DNA of 64,000 nucleotides, from contig NZ_CP015208.1 of assembly GCF_001854225.1 (NCBI RefSeq), positions 1,360,507-1,424,506 on the forward strand. The letters run 5' to 3'. This DNA is from Candidatus Rhodoluna planktonica. Lineage in GTDB: Bacteria; Actinomycetota; Actinomycetes; Actinomycetales; Microbacteriaceae. Position 1 is the stretch's first letter. Every line of letters starts with the position of its first letter. Below are positions 27,818 through 36,971 of the stretch, one piece after another. Under the pieces are notes generated by a model that saw only the letters and a program-made list of their open reading frames with translations, was not told the DNA's origin and made no database searches. The position numbers and the translations under genes are program-made.

Positions 27818-27820
27818 CAA

Positions 27821-28474
27821 CTAGAACTTAACCAGCGGGCTGAGCTTCTTGGCTTTTTCGGCCGCGCCCTTTAGACCAATCGATTCAAGCCAATTGCCAA
27901 ACATTTGGTAGCCACCCTCGGTCAAAACCGATTCGGGGTGAAATTGCACCCCGTAAATTGGCAAATATTTATGTTGCAAACCCATGATCACGCCACCCGG
28001 TGAACTTTCGGTCGCTGCGGTGCGGCTGGTTACCACTAAATCTTCGGGCACAGTTGAATCGACGACTGCCAGAGAGTGGTAGCGGGTGGCATTAAAGTTT
28101 TGCGGAACATTTTGATAAACCAGCGAATTGTCGTGTTCAACCCTTGAAGTTTTGCCGTGCATGAGCTCTTCGGCGCTGGTCACTGTGGCACCCATGGCTT
28201 CGGCAATTGCCTGATGGCCAAGGCAAACACCAAAAACCGGTTGTCCAGTTTGAAGCGCAAGTTTCACCGTTGGGATTGAAAGACCAGCCGACTCAGGGGT
28301 GCCTGGGCCTGGGCTAATTAGCACTGCATCATACTTTGCTAAGAGGCCTGGCAGTTGGTCTTCATCGACGATGTCGTTGCGCAGAACCTCGGTTTCGGCA
28401 CCCAACTGCTGAAGATAGCCGTTGATGGTGTAAACGAAACTGTCGTAATTATCGAGAACCAGAATTTTGACCAT
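27821..28474 (-). CDS. trpG: Glutamine amidotransferase subunit of anthranilate/4-amino-4-deoxychorismate synthase
   Basis: A 217-residue class I glutamine amidotransferase. It begins KILVLDNYDSFVYTINGYL, has the nucleophile loop GVCLGHQAIAEAMG (Cys about residue 82) and the catalytic His-Glu in GVQFHPESVLT (about 174). It supplies ammonia to a chorismate-aminating partner for tryptophan or folate; the partner is not encoded here, so pabA is an equally valid name. Its position beside pknB, convergent with a 3-bp gap, matches the trpG location in Mycobacterium. Confidence 0.9.
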   Translation of the reverse strand: MVKILVLDNYDSFVYTINGYLQQLGAETEVLRNDIVDEDQLPGLLAKYDAVLISPGPGTPESAGLSIPTVKLALQTGQPVFGVCLGHQAIAEAMGATVTSAEELMHGKTSRVEHDNSLVYQNVPQNFNATRYHSLAVVDSTVPEDLVVTSRTAATESSPGGVIMGLQHKYLPIYGVQFHPESVLTEGGYQMFGNWLESIGLKGAAEKAKKLSPLVKF

Positions 28475-28509
28475 TGTGCAACTAGCCTACTTTGCTCCAT
28501 CCACGCGAC

Positions 28510-28515
28510 TAGAAT
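28510..28515 (+). promoter_or_regulatory. -10 box (TAGAAT) for leaderless crgA
   Basis: TAGAAT ends 6 nt before the ATG at 28522 with no ribosome site, indicating transcription starting at the initiation codon. Confidence 0.45.
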
Positions 28516-28521
28516 TGCAGC

Positions 28522-28806
28522 ATGTCTGAATCAAACAGCTCAAAAAAACCGGCCAAAGCGGTTAAGCCAAAAGCACCGAAAGTTTCAAGGCCTGTATCCG
28601 CGGAAGAGGCCCCAAACCCGGTCTGGTTCAAACCCGTTATGTTCGGCTTCATGCTGCTCGGTCTAATCTGGATCATCACCTATTACGTGACCAGCGCACA
28701 GTATCCATTGGGTGCTGCCACTCCGTGGAATCTTGAGAACTGGAACATCCTGATTGGTTTCGGAATCTCGATGGTTGGCTTCATGATGTCAACTCGCTGG
28801 AAATAA
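28522..28806 (+). CDS. crgA: Cell division protein CrgA
   Basis: A 94-residue protein with a basic N-terminus (about 30 residues rich in Lys/Pro/Ser) and two transmembrane helices, WFKPVMFGFMLLGLIWIITYY and NILIGFGISMVGFMMSTRW, the characteristic UPF0233 layout. CrgA is an actinobacterial divisome protein that binds FtsZ, FtsQ, FtsI and others at the septum. Its place next to trpG/pknB is conserved in actinobacteria. Followed by a strong bidirectional terminator. Confidence 0.92.
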   Translation: MSESNSSKKPAKAVKPKAPKVSRPVSAEEAPNPVWFKPVMFGFMLLGLIWIITYYVTSAQYPLGAATPWNLENWNILIGFGISMVGFMMSTRWK

Positions 28807-28822
28807 CAAAAAACTTAGATGC

Positions 28823-28853
28823 AAAAACCCCGGTCAATTGGCCGGGGTTTTTG
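28823..28853 (+). terminator. Bidirectional terminator between crgA and the rhomboid gene
   Basis: CCCCGGTC and GGCCGGGG pair (one T-G) around AATT, flanked by A5 upstream and T5 downstream, so it can end transcripts from either convergent gene. Confidence 0.85.
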
Positions 28854-28882
28854 CTTGTCTGAAACTTGCCGCTACCGGAGGC

Positions 28883-29527
28883 CTAATAACCTGCGTATTG
28901 CCAGGTGTTGATTCGATAGAAGGTGAGCGCAACGAACACAGCCAGGACGAGCAGCACACCCAGTTTTTGAGATAACTGCTGGCTTGATTTGCGGGTGTTG
29001 GCGTAGACCGATGCGATTGCGCCGCCGGCAAGCAAGCCACCGACATGACCCTGCCAAGAAATTCCGGGGATGATGAAACCGAATACGAGGTTGATTGCGA
29101 TCAGGCCAACCATCTGAGTAGAGCTTGCGCCAATTGACCGCATGACAACAAAGTATGCGCCCATTAGACCAAAGAAACCGCCGGAGGCTCCGACGACCGG
29201 TGAGAATGGGTCGGCCAAGTAAAGCACGGCAACTGATCCACCAAAAATTGAGATTAGGTATAGGGCGATGAAGCGGGCCTTACCCAACATCGGCTCAAGC
29301 ACCGAACCGAAAACAAAAATTGAATACATGTTGAGCAAAATGTGCATTGGCCCAGAAGGATCGTGCACAAACCCCGCGGTCAACATTCGCCAAGGCTCAG
29401 CCTCGGTTAGGAGCGGGGCAAAAAATAAAAATTGCGTGAGCTGTGAGCCGGGCAGAATTTGCCCGACCCACAGCACCGCATTAATTGCGATTAGAGCAAT
29501 GGTTGCCCTAGCCTGACGCAATTTCAA
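28883..29527 (-). CDS. Rhomboid-family intramembrane serine protease
   Basis: A 214-residue protein with six hydrophobic segments. The catalytic serine lies in GASGGFFGLMGAYF (GxSG, about residue 115) and the histidine in GHVGGLLAGGAIA (about 163-175), the two parts of the dyad. An upstream HILLNMYSIF segment carries the H/N pair of the family. It cleaves single-pass membrane proteins within the bilayer; substrates unknown. It starts 6 bp after the cyclophilin stop on the same strand. Confidence 0.88.
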   Translation of the reverse strand: MKLRQARATIALIAINAVLWVGQILPGSQLTQFLFFAPLLTEAEPWRMLTAGFVHDPSGPMHILLNMYSIFVFGSVLEPMLGKARFIALYLISIFGGSVAVLYLADPFSPVVGASGGFFGLMGAYFVVMRSIGASSTQMVGLIAINLVFGFIIPGISWQGHVGGLLAGGAIASVYANTRKSSQQLSQKLGVLLVLAVFVALTFYRINTWQYAGY

Positions 29528-29533
29528 GTTTGA

Positions 29534-30064
29534 CTAGGCCTTTTCGATTGTGATCGACTCGATGATCACGTCGTCTAGCGGCTTGTCGCGGCCATCGGTG
29601 TCGACGCCCTCGATTTGCAAGACAACCTTCTTTGAAACCTCATCAGCAACCTCACCGAAGATGGTGTGCTTGCCAAACAACCAAGTGGTTGGCGCAGTGG
29701 TGATGAAGAACTGTGAGCCGTTGGTGCCTGGGCCGGCATTTGCCATTGCAAGTTTGAAAGGCTCGTTGAAGTTTAGTTCTGGGTGAATTTCGTCGCCAAA
29801 TTGGTAACCTGGGCCGCCCATGCCGGTGCCGGTTGGGTCACCACCCTGAATCATGAACTGCTGAATGATGCGGTGAAAAATAACACCGTTGTACAGCGGC
29901 TTGTTGGTCTGCACTGCACCGGTGCGGGGGTCGCGCCATTCGATTGAACCGGTGGCTAGGCCTTCGAAGTTCTCGACGGTCTTAGGTGCGTGGTTGCCAA
30001 AGAGGTTGATTTTGATGGCACCGTGATTGGTGTGCAAAGTTGCAACTGAAGTGTGAATTGTCAT
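29534..30064 (-). CDS. ppiA: Peptidyl-prolyl cis-trans isomerase, cyclophilin type
   Basis: A 176-residue single-domain cyclophilin. The catalytic stretch [21 protein letters not shown] contains the key Arg and Gln; [13 protein letters not shown] and [11 protein letters not shown] complete the active site. It catalyses proline isomerisation in the cytoplasm (no signal peptide). The ATG at 30064 is chosen because family members begin with this strand ([16 protein letters not shown]); the frame is open back to 30088. A similar cyclophilin lies near the origin in other actinobacteria. Confidence 0.92.
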   Translation of the reverse strand: MTIHTSVATLHTNHGAIKINLFGNHAPKTVENFEGLATGSIEWRDPRTGAVQTNKPLYNGVIFHRIIQQFMIQGGDPTGTGMGGPGYQFGDEIHPELNFNEPFKLAMANAGPGTNGSQFFITTAPTTWLFGKHTIFGEVADEVSKKVVLQIEGVDTDGRDKPLDDVIIESITIEKA

Positions 30065-30197
30065 AGCGACTATTCTCGCACGCGCCATAACTCCCAGAAT
30101 TTTTTCAGCAAATATTTGGATGATTTCAACAACCGGTCAGGTTGTCGTCTGAAAGTGGAGGCACCTGCCGAGCCACCCCGAAACCGAACGGAGTCTC

Positions 30198-30491
30198 ATG
30201 CTTACCTGTCCGAAGTGTCAAGCTGACATGCGCAATTATGAGCGCAACGGAATCACAATCGATCAATGCACCGGCTGTCGCGGAATCTTTCTAGACCGCG
30301 GAGAGCTCGAGCACCTAATTGACGCTGAAGGAAACTTCTACGGTGGCGGCAATTCGGCACCGGCAGCACCAGCGGCTCCGCCAGTGAATTACGGCACTCA
30401 CACTCCGCAATACCAGCGCACCCCTTATCCGCAACAGGGTCAGTACCGCAAAAAGAAAAGCTTCCTCAGCGAGTTTCTTGATTTCGACTAA
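30198..30491 (+). CDS. Zinc-ribbon (TFIIB-like) protein of unknown function
   Basis: A 97-residue protein. The N-terminal 45 residues form a zf-TFIIB ribbon: CPKCQADMRNYERNG and QCTGCRGIFLDRGELEHL, two CxxC pairs that bind one zinc. The rest is a Gly/Ala/Pro-rich, low-complexity region ending in a basic-hydrophobic tail (YRKKKSFLSEFLDFD). Members are widespread but uncharacterised and may bind nucleic acid or protein. A short ribosome site (CGGAG) lies before the ATG. Confidence 0.85.
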   Translation: MLTCPKCQADMRNYERNGITIDQCTGCRGIFLDRGELEHLIDAEGNFYGGGNSAPAAPAAPPVNYGTHTPQYQRTPYPQQGQYRKKKSFLSEFLDFD

Positions 30492-30510
30492 ATCGACAAT
30501 CGAGCAGCCA

Positions 30511-30516
30511 TAGAAT
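30511..30516 (+). promoter_or_regulatory. -10 box (TAGAAT) for a leaderless oxidoreductase transcript
   Basis: TAGAAT ends 6 nt before the ATG at 30523 with no Shine-Dalgarno, again the leaderless pattern. Confidence 0.45.
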
Positions 30517-30522
30517 CCAGTC

Positions 30523-31545
30523 ATGACAAAGTCGCTGCCGACCCCAAACATCATTGATCCAGCTTCAGTAACTAGCTTTCGCTGGGGAGTCATGGGGGCG
30601 GCAGCGATTGCCGAAACGTTTGTCGCCGCTGTGCAGAAGCACACCCGACAAAACATTGTTGCTGTCGCATCGCGCACACCGGGCAAGGCCGAAATTTTCG
30701 CCCGGCAATTTGGTATTGAAGCGCACGACAACTACGAAGATTTGCTGGCTCGCGAAGACATCGACATTGTCTACATCCCAACTCTGCCTAGTCAGCATCG
30801 CGATCACGCATTACAGGCAATTGCGGCCGGTAAACATGTTCTGATTGAAAAACCGGTCACCCTAGATCCTGCCGAAGCTGCCGAAATCTTTGCAGCGGCT
30901 AAAGCTGCTGGGGTTTTGGCGATGGAAGCGATGTGGACTAGGTACCTGCCGCAATACGACATCATCCGCCAGTTGTTGGCCAAAAATGAACTCGGCGATA
31001 TTGAGATGGTTTCAGTGTCGATGTGTCAGGCCAACCTCGAGGTTCCACGACTTTGGAAAAAGAACCATGGCGACCCGCTTTTCGATATGGGAATCTATCC
31101 GGTCAGTTTCGTGCAGACCTTTTTGGGCAACCCGACCAGCATTACGGCCCAGGCAGTTTTGAATGACGAAGGCATCGACGAAGAGGTTTCGGTGCAGTTG
31201 CGCTATGCCAGTGGGGCAAGAGCCTACGTTTTGGTTTCGGGTCGAGCCGCTATTCCAGGCATTGGCGCAGTCGGCGGAACCAAGGCCAAATTGAATGTTG
31301 GGCCGGAGTTTTTTGTACCCTCAAAACTTGAACTTTTTGGTGCGGATTTTTACTCGGATTCAGTTGAGTGGCACGATTCGTCTGCGGTCCAACGTCACGA
31401 GGGTTTGAGTTACCAGGCGACCGCTATGGCCAAATTCATCGATGAGGGCTTGCTCGAATCGCCTTACGAATCACACGCTGATTCGATTGCAAACTTAGAG
31501 GTTTGTGCCGAAGTCATTCGCTTGATTGGTGCGCAAATTAGGTAG
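30523..31545 (+). CDS. Gfo/Idh/MocA-family NAD(P)-dependent oxidoreductase
   Basis: A 340-residue dehydrogenase. The N-terminal Rossmann fold has WGVMGAAAIAETFVAAV and the strand VAVASRTPGKAEIFARQFG, then the family's conserved HVLIEKPVTLDPAEA (Lys of the EKP motif) and EAMWTRYLPQYDIIRQL. The C-terminal part has the substrate-binding beta sheet (DMGIYPVSFVQTFLG). Similar proteins act on trans-dihydrodiols, sugars or inositols; the EAMWTR motif resembles the dihydrodiol dehydrogenase branch. Substrate cannot be fixed. Single gene; a long hairpin follows the stop. Confidence 0.85.
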   Translation: MTKSLPTPNIIDPASVTSFRWGVMGAAAIAETFVAAVQKHTRQNIVAVASRTPGKAEIFARQFGIEAHDNYEDLLAREDIDIVYIPTLPSQHRDHALQAIAAGKHVLIEKPVTLDPAEAAEIFAAAKAAGVLAMEAMWTRYLPQYDIIRQLLAKNELGDIEMVSVSMCQANLEVPRLWKKNHGDPLFDMGIYPVSFVQTFLGNPTSITAQAVLNDEGIDEEVSVQLRYASGARAYVLVSGRAAIPGIGAVGGTKAKLNVGPEFFVPSKLELFGADFYSDSVEWHDSSAVQRHEGLSYQATAMAKFIDEGLLESPYESHADSIANLEVCAEVIRLIGAQIR

Positions 31546-31587
31546 GTAAAACATCGGCGAAATTCTTTGGCTCGCCCCGATTACCTA
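31543..31587. terminator. Long hairpin between two convergent genes
   Basis: TAGGTA pairs with TACCTA and the inner ATCGGCGA with TCG..CCGAT, forming an interrupted stem around an 11-nt loop at the junction of convergent genes. T-runs are weak, so termination is inferred from position. Confidence 0.4.
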
Positions 31588-31612
31588 AGTAAAACGCAAA
31601 GAAAATGTGGGT

Positions 31613-31999
31613 CTATTTTGAAGTCCCCAATTCAATTCCCACTGAAGCACAACTCATTTGAATTTTCGAAAACTGGGATGAAAACTCGTCACGCTCTCGC
31701 TGCGACCAATCGCCATCCCCGTCGGCAATAAAGTGTTGCAACTTGCTGGAATAGACGTAAACCAACGACCCCAAAACGCTCATGTGTTGTTGGCCAGCCT
31801 GCTGCCACATGTGCGCCTGCTCGGCATGGGCCGTCTCATATTGTGTTGAAGCCTCAGCGAAAGAGTATTTAGGTTGCTCTACTTCATCGAGCAGACTGCA
31901 CAGTTCGAAATCGGCATCCGCGATTGAAGAAGAACAGCCCGATAGAACCAAAGTGCCAATAGCGATTGCTGCAATTAGCGAGCTGGGTCTAGCCCGCAT
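31613..31999 (-). CDS. Small lipoprotein of unknown function
   Basis: A 128-residue protein with a lipoprotein signal: basic start, hydrophobic core, and the lipobox LSGC (Cys about residue 22), followed by a Ser-rich spacer. The mature part is helical and polar, rich in Gln, Glu and His (QYETAHAEQAHMWQQAGQQH) with two further cysteines. I do not recognise a family. It overlaps the preceding membrane gene by 11 bp, so it is the last gene of a three-gene run downstream of hutH. Confidence 0.65.
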   Translation of the reverse strand: MRARPSSLIAAIAIGTLVLSGCSSSIADADFELCSLLDEVEQPKYSFAEASTQYETAHAEQAHMWQQAGQQHMSVLGSLVYVYSSKLQHFIADGDGDWSQRERDEFSSQFSKIQMSCASVGIELGTSK

Positions 32000-32252
32000 T
32001 GTTTGAATCTCGCTTGCCCGGCAGCACAGATAGCAAAAGCGCTAACGCACCCAACCCGGTTGGCACCCAGCCGGCAGCAGCAAAGTTGAGCACGAAATAC
32101 ACTCCCATGCCCAAACTAACCACAGCCAAAAAAATCGCGAAAAATCGGTGGCCTTTACCGTAGAGAGTAAGCCAGGCTAGCGCGACCGCACCAATACTGA
32201 GCGTTGAAAAACTCAACGCCGCGAAGTTGATCATCAACTCTTCTTCGCTCAT
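31989..32252 (-). CDS. Small membrane protein, three helices, unknown function
   Basis: An 87-residue protein. The ATG at 32252 overlaps the upstream stop (ATGA), a better start than the in-frame one at 32267. Three hydrophobic segments: AALSFSTLSIGAVALAWLTL, FFAIFLAVVSLGMGVYFVL and WVPTGLGALALLLSVLP, ending in a short charged tail. Helix layout resembles the neighbouring 82-residue protein. No family recognised. Confidence 0.6.
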   Translation of the reverse strand: MSEEELMINFAALSFSTLSIGAVALAWLTLYGKGHRFFAIFLAVVSLGMGVYFVLNFAAAGWVPTGLGALALLLSVLPGKRDSNNAG

Positions 32253-32497
32253 GCCTTTTTCTTCCAAACCAAAATGATGAAGGCAACCAAAGGCAGCGCA
32301 CCAAGAATTAGGCCCAATCGATCGTTAGCCGCGAAAAAGAAATAGATTGAAGCCGAAAGCGTGAAAGCGGTTGGATACCAGGCAAACCGAGGCTTAACCT
32401 TGCCAAATTTAGCCAGCAGTGCCAACACCACCGAGACCAGTCCTAAACTCCAACCGATAAAAAGTGTCCAAGTGACGATCTGCGCTAAATCTTCCAT
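32249..32497 (-). CDS. Small membrane protein, three helices, unknown function
   Basis: An 82-residue protein with three hydrophobic segments (TWTLFIGWSLGLVSVVLALL, WYPTAFTLSASIYFFFA, LGLILGALPLVAFIILVW) and a basic C-terminus KKKA. It begins 38 bp after the hutH stop on the same strand, and the next gene overlaps its stop. Function unknown; possibly a membrane partner of the lipoprotein two genes on. Confidence 0.6.
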   Translation of the reverse strand: MEDLAQIVTWTLFIGWSLGLVSVVLALLAKFGKVKPRFAWYPTAFTLSASIYFFFAANDRLGLILGALPLVAFIILVWKKKA

Positions 32498-32535
32498 GTG
32501 ACGATTATGACACTCGGGCCAGGGTAACTGGCCGG

Positions 32536-34065
32536 CTAATCAATCAAGGATGATTCGCTAGCCAAAACGCCTTCGGCCAATGCCAACTCGGGTGCCAAAA
32601 AGCGATCGGGGCCAACACCGGCAACACCAGCGGCACGCAATTTAGCCACGGCTCGACCGGTTGCCGCAGCCGGTGATAACGGGGCGCGCATCTCGATTGC
32701 TCTAGCAGCAGTCACGTACTCAATCGCCAAAATTCGACGCAGGTTGCTGACAATCTGACGCAACTTGCGAGCCGCATGCCAACCCATCGAAACGTGGTCT
32801 TCCTGCATCGCAGAAGAAGGGATGCTATCTACCGAAGCTGGAGCAGCTAACCGCTTATTTTCGCTAACCAGTGCAGCCTGGGTGTACTGGGCAATCATCA
32901 AACCAGAATCGACTCCGGCATCCTCGGCCAAAAATGGGTTCAGGCCGTGACTGCGAAACTTGTCCAACGCCCGGTCGGTGCGGCGCTCAGAAATTGAACC
33001 CAAATCGGTTGCCGGGATGGCCAAGAAATCTAGGACATAAGCGATTGGCGCACCGTGGAAATTACCGTTGGAGGTAACCTCACCGGAATCTAAAACAACC
33101 GGGTTGTCGATGACCGCAGCAAGTTCGCGATCGGCAACTGTTGAAACGTAATTGATTGTGTCGCGAAGTCCGCCAGCTACCTGTGGGGCGCAGCGCAAAC
33201 TGTAGGCATCTTGAACACGATCGTCGCCATGGCGGTGCGAAGCGACAATCTCTGAACCGCTTAGGGCTGCAAACATGTTGGCTGCGCTTTTTGTCTGACC
33301 TGGATGTGGCCGCAGCGGTTCGTGTAATTCAGGCCGGAATACCTGGTCGGTACCCATCAAACCTTCAACGCTCATCGCAGCAATAACGTCGGCATGGTCG
33401 GCCAAAACCGAAAGGTCAGCCAGCGCCAAAATCAGCATGCCCAGCATTCCGTCGGTGCCATTGATGAGAGCGAGTCCCTCTTTTTCTCGAAGCTCGACCG
33501 GTTTAATTTGTGCCGCCGCCAAAAGTTCAGCTACCGGAGCTTCGATACCGTCTGGTCCGAAGGCTCGACCTTCGCCCATCAGCGCCAAGGCGCAGTGCGC
33601 TAGCGGAGCCAAATCACCACTGCAACCTAGTGAGCCATATTCGTGCACTACCGGAGTGATGTTCGCGTTCAACATTTGCGCATAGGTTTGCGCCAAAATT
33701 GGTCGAACTCCGGTTTTGCCCGAGCACATGGTTTTCAATCGCAGCGTCATCAATGCACGAACTACTTCAACCTCAACAACCGGCCCCATTCCGGCGGCGT
33801 GCGATCGAATGAGCGACTTCTGCAACTGCACGCGATCTTCGGTGGCAATGTGTCGGTTGGCCAACGCACCAAATCCGGTTGAAATTCCGTAGACCGGGGT
33901 TTCGGCAACGGCGAGTTTTTCGATGTGCTCGCGAGACTGCTGCATGGCGGCAAGACTCTCGGCAGAAATGATGACCTTGGCACCGTAGCGGGCGATGGCA
34001 ATTACATCGTCGGCCGTCATCCCGTGGGTTGAAATGACAACTTCGGCTTTGCGCTGACTATTCAA
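32536..34065 (-). CDS. hutH: Histidine ammonia-lyase
   Basis: A 509-residue lyase of the MIO family that removes ammonia from L-histidine to give urocanate, the first step of histidine breakdown. The MIO prosthetic group forms from the tripeptide in GSLGCSGDLAPLAH; here it reads Cys148-Ser149-Gly150 rather than the common Ala-Ser-Gly. Other motifs are YGISTGFGALANRHI near the N-terminus and NGNFHGAPIAYVLD. Third gene of the leftward hutU-hutI-hutH run; all catalytic positions otherwise appear intact. Confidence 0.94.
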   Translation of the reverse strand: MNSQRKAEVVISTHGMTADDVIAIARYGAKVIISAESLAAMQQSREHIEKLAVAETPVYGISTGFGALANRHIATEDRVQLQKSLIRSHAAGMGPVVEVEVVRALMTLRLKTMCSGKTGVRPILAQTYAQMLNANITPVVHEYGSLGCSGDLAPLAHCALALMGEGRAFGPDGIEAPVAELLAAAQIKPVELREKEGLALINGTDGMLGMLILALADLSVLADHADVIAAMSVEGLMGTDQVFRPELHEPLRPHPGQTKSAANMFAALSGSEIVASHRHGDDRVQDAYSLRCAPQVAGGLRDTINYVSTVADRELAAVIDNPVVLDSGEVTSNGNFHGAPIAYVLDFLAIPATDLGSISERRTDRALDKFRSHGLNPFLAEDAGVDSGLMIAQYTQAALVSENKRLAAPASVDSIPSSAMQEDHVSMGWHAARKLRQIVSNLRRILAIEYVTAARAIEMRAPLSPAAATGRAVAKLRAAGVAGVGPDRFLAPELALAEGVLASESSLID

Positions 34066-34089
34066 AGGTCGCTCTCTTTCTAAACAAAG

Positions 34090-35232
34090 CTAATTCTCTG
34101 CTCGATGGGTTTTGTAAATCAGGTTCACACCGGGACGATATGCCAGGTGAATAAAAGAAGGTGCATCCAGTTCAACAAAATCTGCCTTGGCACCAAGACC
34201 TAAGTGACCAACATCGTCTCGGCGTAAAGCTCTGGCGCCACCGAGTGTGGCCGCTTCGAGAGCCTCGCGTACCGACAGACCCATTTCTCGAACCGCAACC
34301 GCGATACAAAAAGGCATGCTTGTGGTGTAGCTGCTACCAGGGTTGCAATCGGTGGCGATAGCAATCGAAACACCGGCATCGATAAGTCGTCGGGCATCTG
34401 GATAAACGGCTCGAGTGGAAAACTCTGCCCCTGGCAACAGCGTTGCTACGGTGTTGCTAGCCGCGAGCGCCTGAACGTCGTGGTCACTCAAGTGGGTGCA
34501 GTGATCGGCTGAGGCACAATCAAGTTCGACAGCCAACTGGACTGCCTCGCCCGCTTCAAGTTGATTGGCATGCATTCGAGGAAGCAATCCATGCTCGATT
34601 CCGGCAGACATAATTTGTTTGGCCTCGGCAACCGTGAATGCGCCTCGATCGCAAAATACATCGATCCATTTGGCAAACTTCGCTGCTTCCGGAATCATGC
34701 CAATCACCAAGTCGACATAATCTGCTCGTCGATCGGCATATTCCTTGGGCACCACGTGCGCACCCAAAAAGGTAACCTCTTCGGTGAAGTCGCGAGCAAT
34801 GCGCAGCGAACGCAACTCATCCTCGACGGTCAAACCGTAACCGCTCTTGATTTCAAAAGTTGTTATCCCCGATGCCTGGAGTTCGGCAACCAGTCTTGAG
34901 CAATTAGCCTGAAGCTCCTCATCTGAGGCAGCTCGAGTAGCAGCCACGGTTGTCGAAATTCCCCCGGCCGAATAGTGCGTGCCACTCATCCGGGCTTCAA
35001 ATTCGGCGGCGCGATCCCCGGTAAAAATTAGGTGCGCGTGTGAGTCAACAAAACCTGGAATTACGGTGCGACCAGCGACTGAATACTGCTCATCACACTG
35101 CGGTGCTGCATCCTTCTTACCAATCCAGCTGATTTTGCCCCGGTCAACGACAAAGGCTCCATCGGTTAAATCACCAAACTCGGATGAGTTGGTAACCAGC
35201 AGGCCAATATCGGTAACCAGGGTTGAAGTCAT
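34090..35232 (-). CDS. hutI: Imidazolonepropionase
   Basis: A 380-residue amidohydrolase-fold enzyme converting 4-imidazolone-5-propanoate to N-formimino-L-glutamate, the third step of histidine degradation. The metal-binding VDSHAHLIFTGDR (HxH, about residues 64-66), FLGAHVVPKEY, the later His in MHANQLEAGEAVQLA and the Asp in IATDCNPGSSY are all present, as is the substrate-binding FEIKSGYGLTVEDEL. It lies between hutU (10-bp gap) and hutH (24-bp gap). Confidence 0.94.
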   Translation of the reverse strand: MTSTLVTDIGLLVTNSSEFGDLTDGAFVVDRGKISWIGKKDAAPQCDEQYSVAGRTVIPGFVDSHAHLIFTGDRAAEFEARMSGTHYSAGGISTTVAATRAASDEELQANCSRLVAELQASGITTFEIKSGYGLTVEDELRSLRIARDFTEEVTFLGAHVVPKEYADRRADYVDLVIGMIPEAAKFAKWIDVFCDRGAFTVAEAKQIMSAGIEHGLLPRMHANQLEAGEAVQLAVELDCASADHCTHLSDHDVQALAASNTVATLLPGAEFSTRAVYPDARRLIDAGVSIAIATDCNPGSSYTTSMPFCIAVAVREMGLSVREALEAATLGGARALRRDDVGHLGLGAKADFVELDAPSFIHLAYRPGVNLIYKTHRAEN

Positions 35233-35241
35233 GCTCTAAAA

Positions 35242-36900
35242 CTATTCGGTGTCGAGCATCGGCACGTGCACATGCTTGTGGCGAGCGACATCGATGGCCT
35301 TCTCGTAACCGGCGTCGGTGTGGCGAATAACGCCCATACCCGGGTCGTTAGTTAGCACCCGCTGGAGTTTCTGGGCGGCAAGTTCAGTTCCGTCGGCAAC
35401 AGAAACCTGGCCGGAGTGAATTGAACGACCCATGCCAACTCCACCTCCGTGGTGCAGACTTACCCAGCTGGCACCCGAGGCGACGTTTAGCATCGCGTTC
35501 AAAATTGGCCAGTCGGCAATTGCGTCTGAACCATCGAGCATCGCTTCGGTTTCGCGGTAAGGCGAGGCAACCGAACCACAGTCGAGGTGGTCACGACCAA
35601 TTACGATTGGCGCGCTGACTTCGCCACGCTTAACCAAGTCGTTGAAGACCGCACCGGCTTTGTCGCGTTCGCCATAACCCAACCAGCAGATGCGGGCAGG
35701 AAGGCCCTGGAACTGAACGCGCTCTTGGGCCATGTTGATCCAGCGGTGCAGGTGCTTGTTCTCTGGGAACAGCTCAAGAATCGCCTGGTCGGTGCGGTAG
35801 ATGTCTTTCTTATCGCCCGAAAGCGCGACCCAGCGGAACGGACCCTTACCCTCGCAGAACAGTGGGCGAATGTAGGCTGGCACAAAACCGGGGAAGGCAA
35901 ATGGTCGCTCGTAGCCACCCTTGCGTGCTTCATCGCGAATTGAGTTTCCGTAATCGAAAACCACAGCACCTTTATCCATGAACCCAACCATGGCCTGAAC
36001 ATGTTTGGCCATCGATTCTTGTGAGCGCTTGGTGAAATCTTCTGGGTTGCTCTCGCGATACTCGTTAGCGGTGTCAAGATCCATGCCCTCAGGGATGTAG
36101 TAGAGCGGATCGTGCGCTGAAGTTTGGTCGGTGATTACATCAATCGGTACTTCGCGCTTGAGCAACTCGGTGAATATGGTGGCCGCATTGCCGACTAGGC
36201 CGACGCTCTTTGCGATTCGGGCATTCTTGTACTTGATTACCCGATCAATGGCGTCATCTAGGTTGTCGGCGATTTCATCCAGGTAGCGATCGCGAACGCG
36301 CATCTCAAGTGAGCGACGGTCAACGTCAACGATTAGACAGGTGCCCTCATTCATGGTTACGGCCAGTGGCTGGGCTCCACCCATGCCACCGCAACCACCG
36401 GTCAAGGTTAGGGTTCCGGCTAGGGTGCCGCCAAATGACTGCTCGGCAACCGCGGCAAAAGTTTCGTAGGTTCCCTGCAGGATTCCCTGGGTTCCGATGT
36501 AAATCCATGAGCCAGCTGTCATCTGGCCATACATGGTTAGACCAAGGTGCTCTAGGCGACGAAATTCTGGCCAGTTAGCCCAGTCGCCAACTAAGTTTGA
36601 GTTGGCCAGTAGCACACGCGGTGCCCACTCGTGAGTTTGAAAAACACCAACCGGCTTACCCGACTGCACCAGCATGGTTTCATCGTTTTTGAGGTTGGTC
36701 AAAGTTTTCACAATGGCATCAAAGCTCTGCCAGTTTCGGGCAGCCTTGCCGCTGCCACCGTAAACAATCAGATTTTCTGGATGCTCGGCAACTGCCGGAT
36801 CTAGGTTGTTGTGCAGCATTCGCAATGCTGCCTCTTGCTGCCAGCCGCGGGCAGTGAGGGTTGAACCGGTTGCTGCGTGAAGTGCTGATCGAGTAGTCAT
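35242..36900 (-). CDS. hutU: Urocanate hydratase
   Basis: A 552-residue NAD+-dependent urocanase converting urocanate to imidazolonepropionate. It begins [19 protein letters not shown], has the family glycine-rich stretch [16 protein letters not shown] (about 166-181), [24 protein letters not shown] and the conserved [16 protein letters not shown] with the catalytic-region cysteine. Length is exactly typical. First gene of the leftward hut run, divergent from the IclR regulator across an 79-bp region with palindromes. Confidence 0.95.
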   Translation of the reverse strand: MTTRSALHAATGSTLTARGWQQEAALRMLHNNLDPAVAEHPENLIVYGGSGKAARNWQSFDAIVKTLTNLKNDETMLVQSGKPVGVFQTHEWAPRVLLANSNLVGDWANWPEFRRLEHLGLTMYGQMTAGSWIYIGTQGILQGTYETFAAVAEQSFGGTLAGTLTLTGGCGGMGGAQPLAVTMNEGTCLIVDVDRRSLEMRVRDRYLDEIADNLDDAIDRVIKYKNARIAKSVGLVGNAATIFTELLKREVPIDVITDQTSAHDPLYYIPEGMDLDTANEYRESNPEDFTKRSQESMAKHVQAMVGFMDKGAVVFDYGNSIRDEARKGGYERPFAFPGFVPAYIRPLFCEGKGPFRWVALSGDKKDIYRTDQAILELFPENKHLHRWINMAQERVQFQGLPARICWLGYGERDKAGAVFNDLVKRGEVSAPIVIGRDHLDCGSVASPYRETEAMLDGSDAIADWPILNAMLNVASGASWVSLHHGGGVGMGRSIHSGQVSVADGTELAAQKLQRVLTNDPGMGVIRHTDAGYEKAIDVARHKHVHVPMLDTE

Positions 36901-36923
36901 GCAGTAATTTCACCGCTTCGAGG

Positions 36924-36971
36924 TTGGCAAAACCAGATAGGTTTAACCAAAAGTGTCTGAAATACCAGACA
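36924..36971. promoter_or_regulatory. Two palindromes in the hutU/hutR intergenic region (candidate operators)
   Basis: TTGGCAAAACC (36924-36934) is a near-complement of GGTTTAACCAA (36940-36950), 9 of 11 positions, with a 5-nt spacer. Immediately downstream, TGTCTG (36954-36959) and CAGACA (36966-36971) form perfect arms with a 6-nt spacer, ending at the regulator's Shine-Dalgarno. They could bind the adjacent IclR-type regulator and control both directions. Role inferred. Confidence 0.45.
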
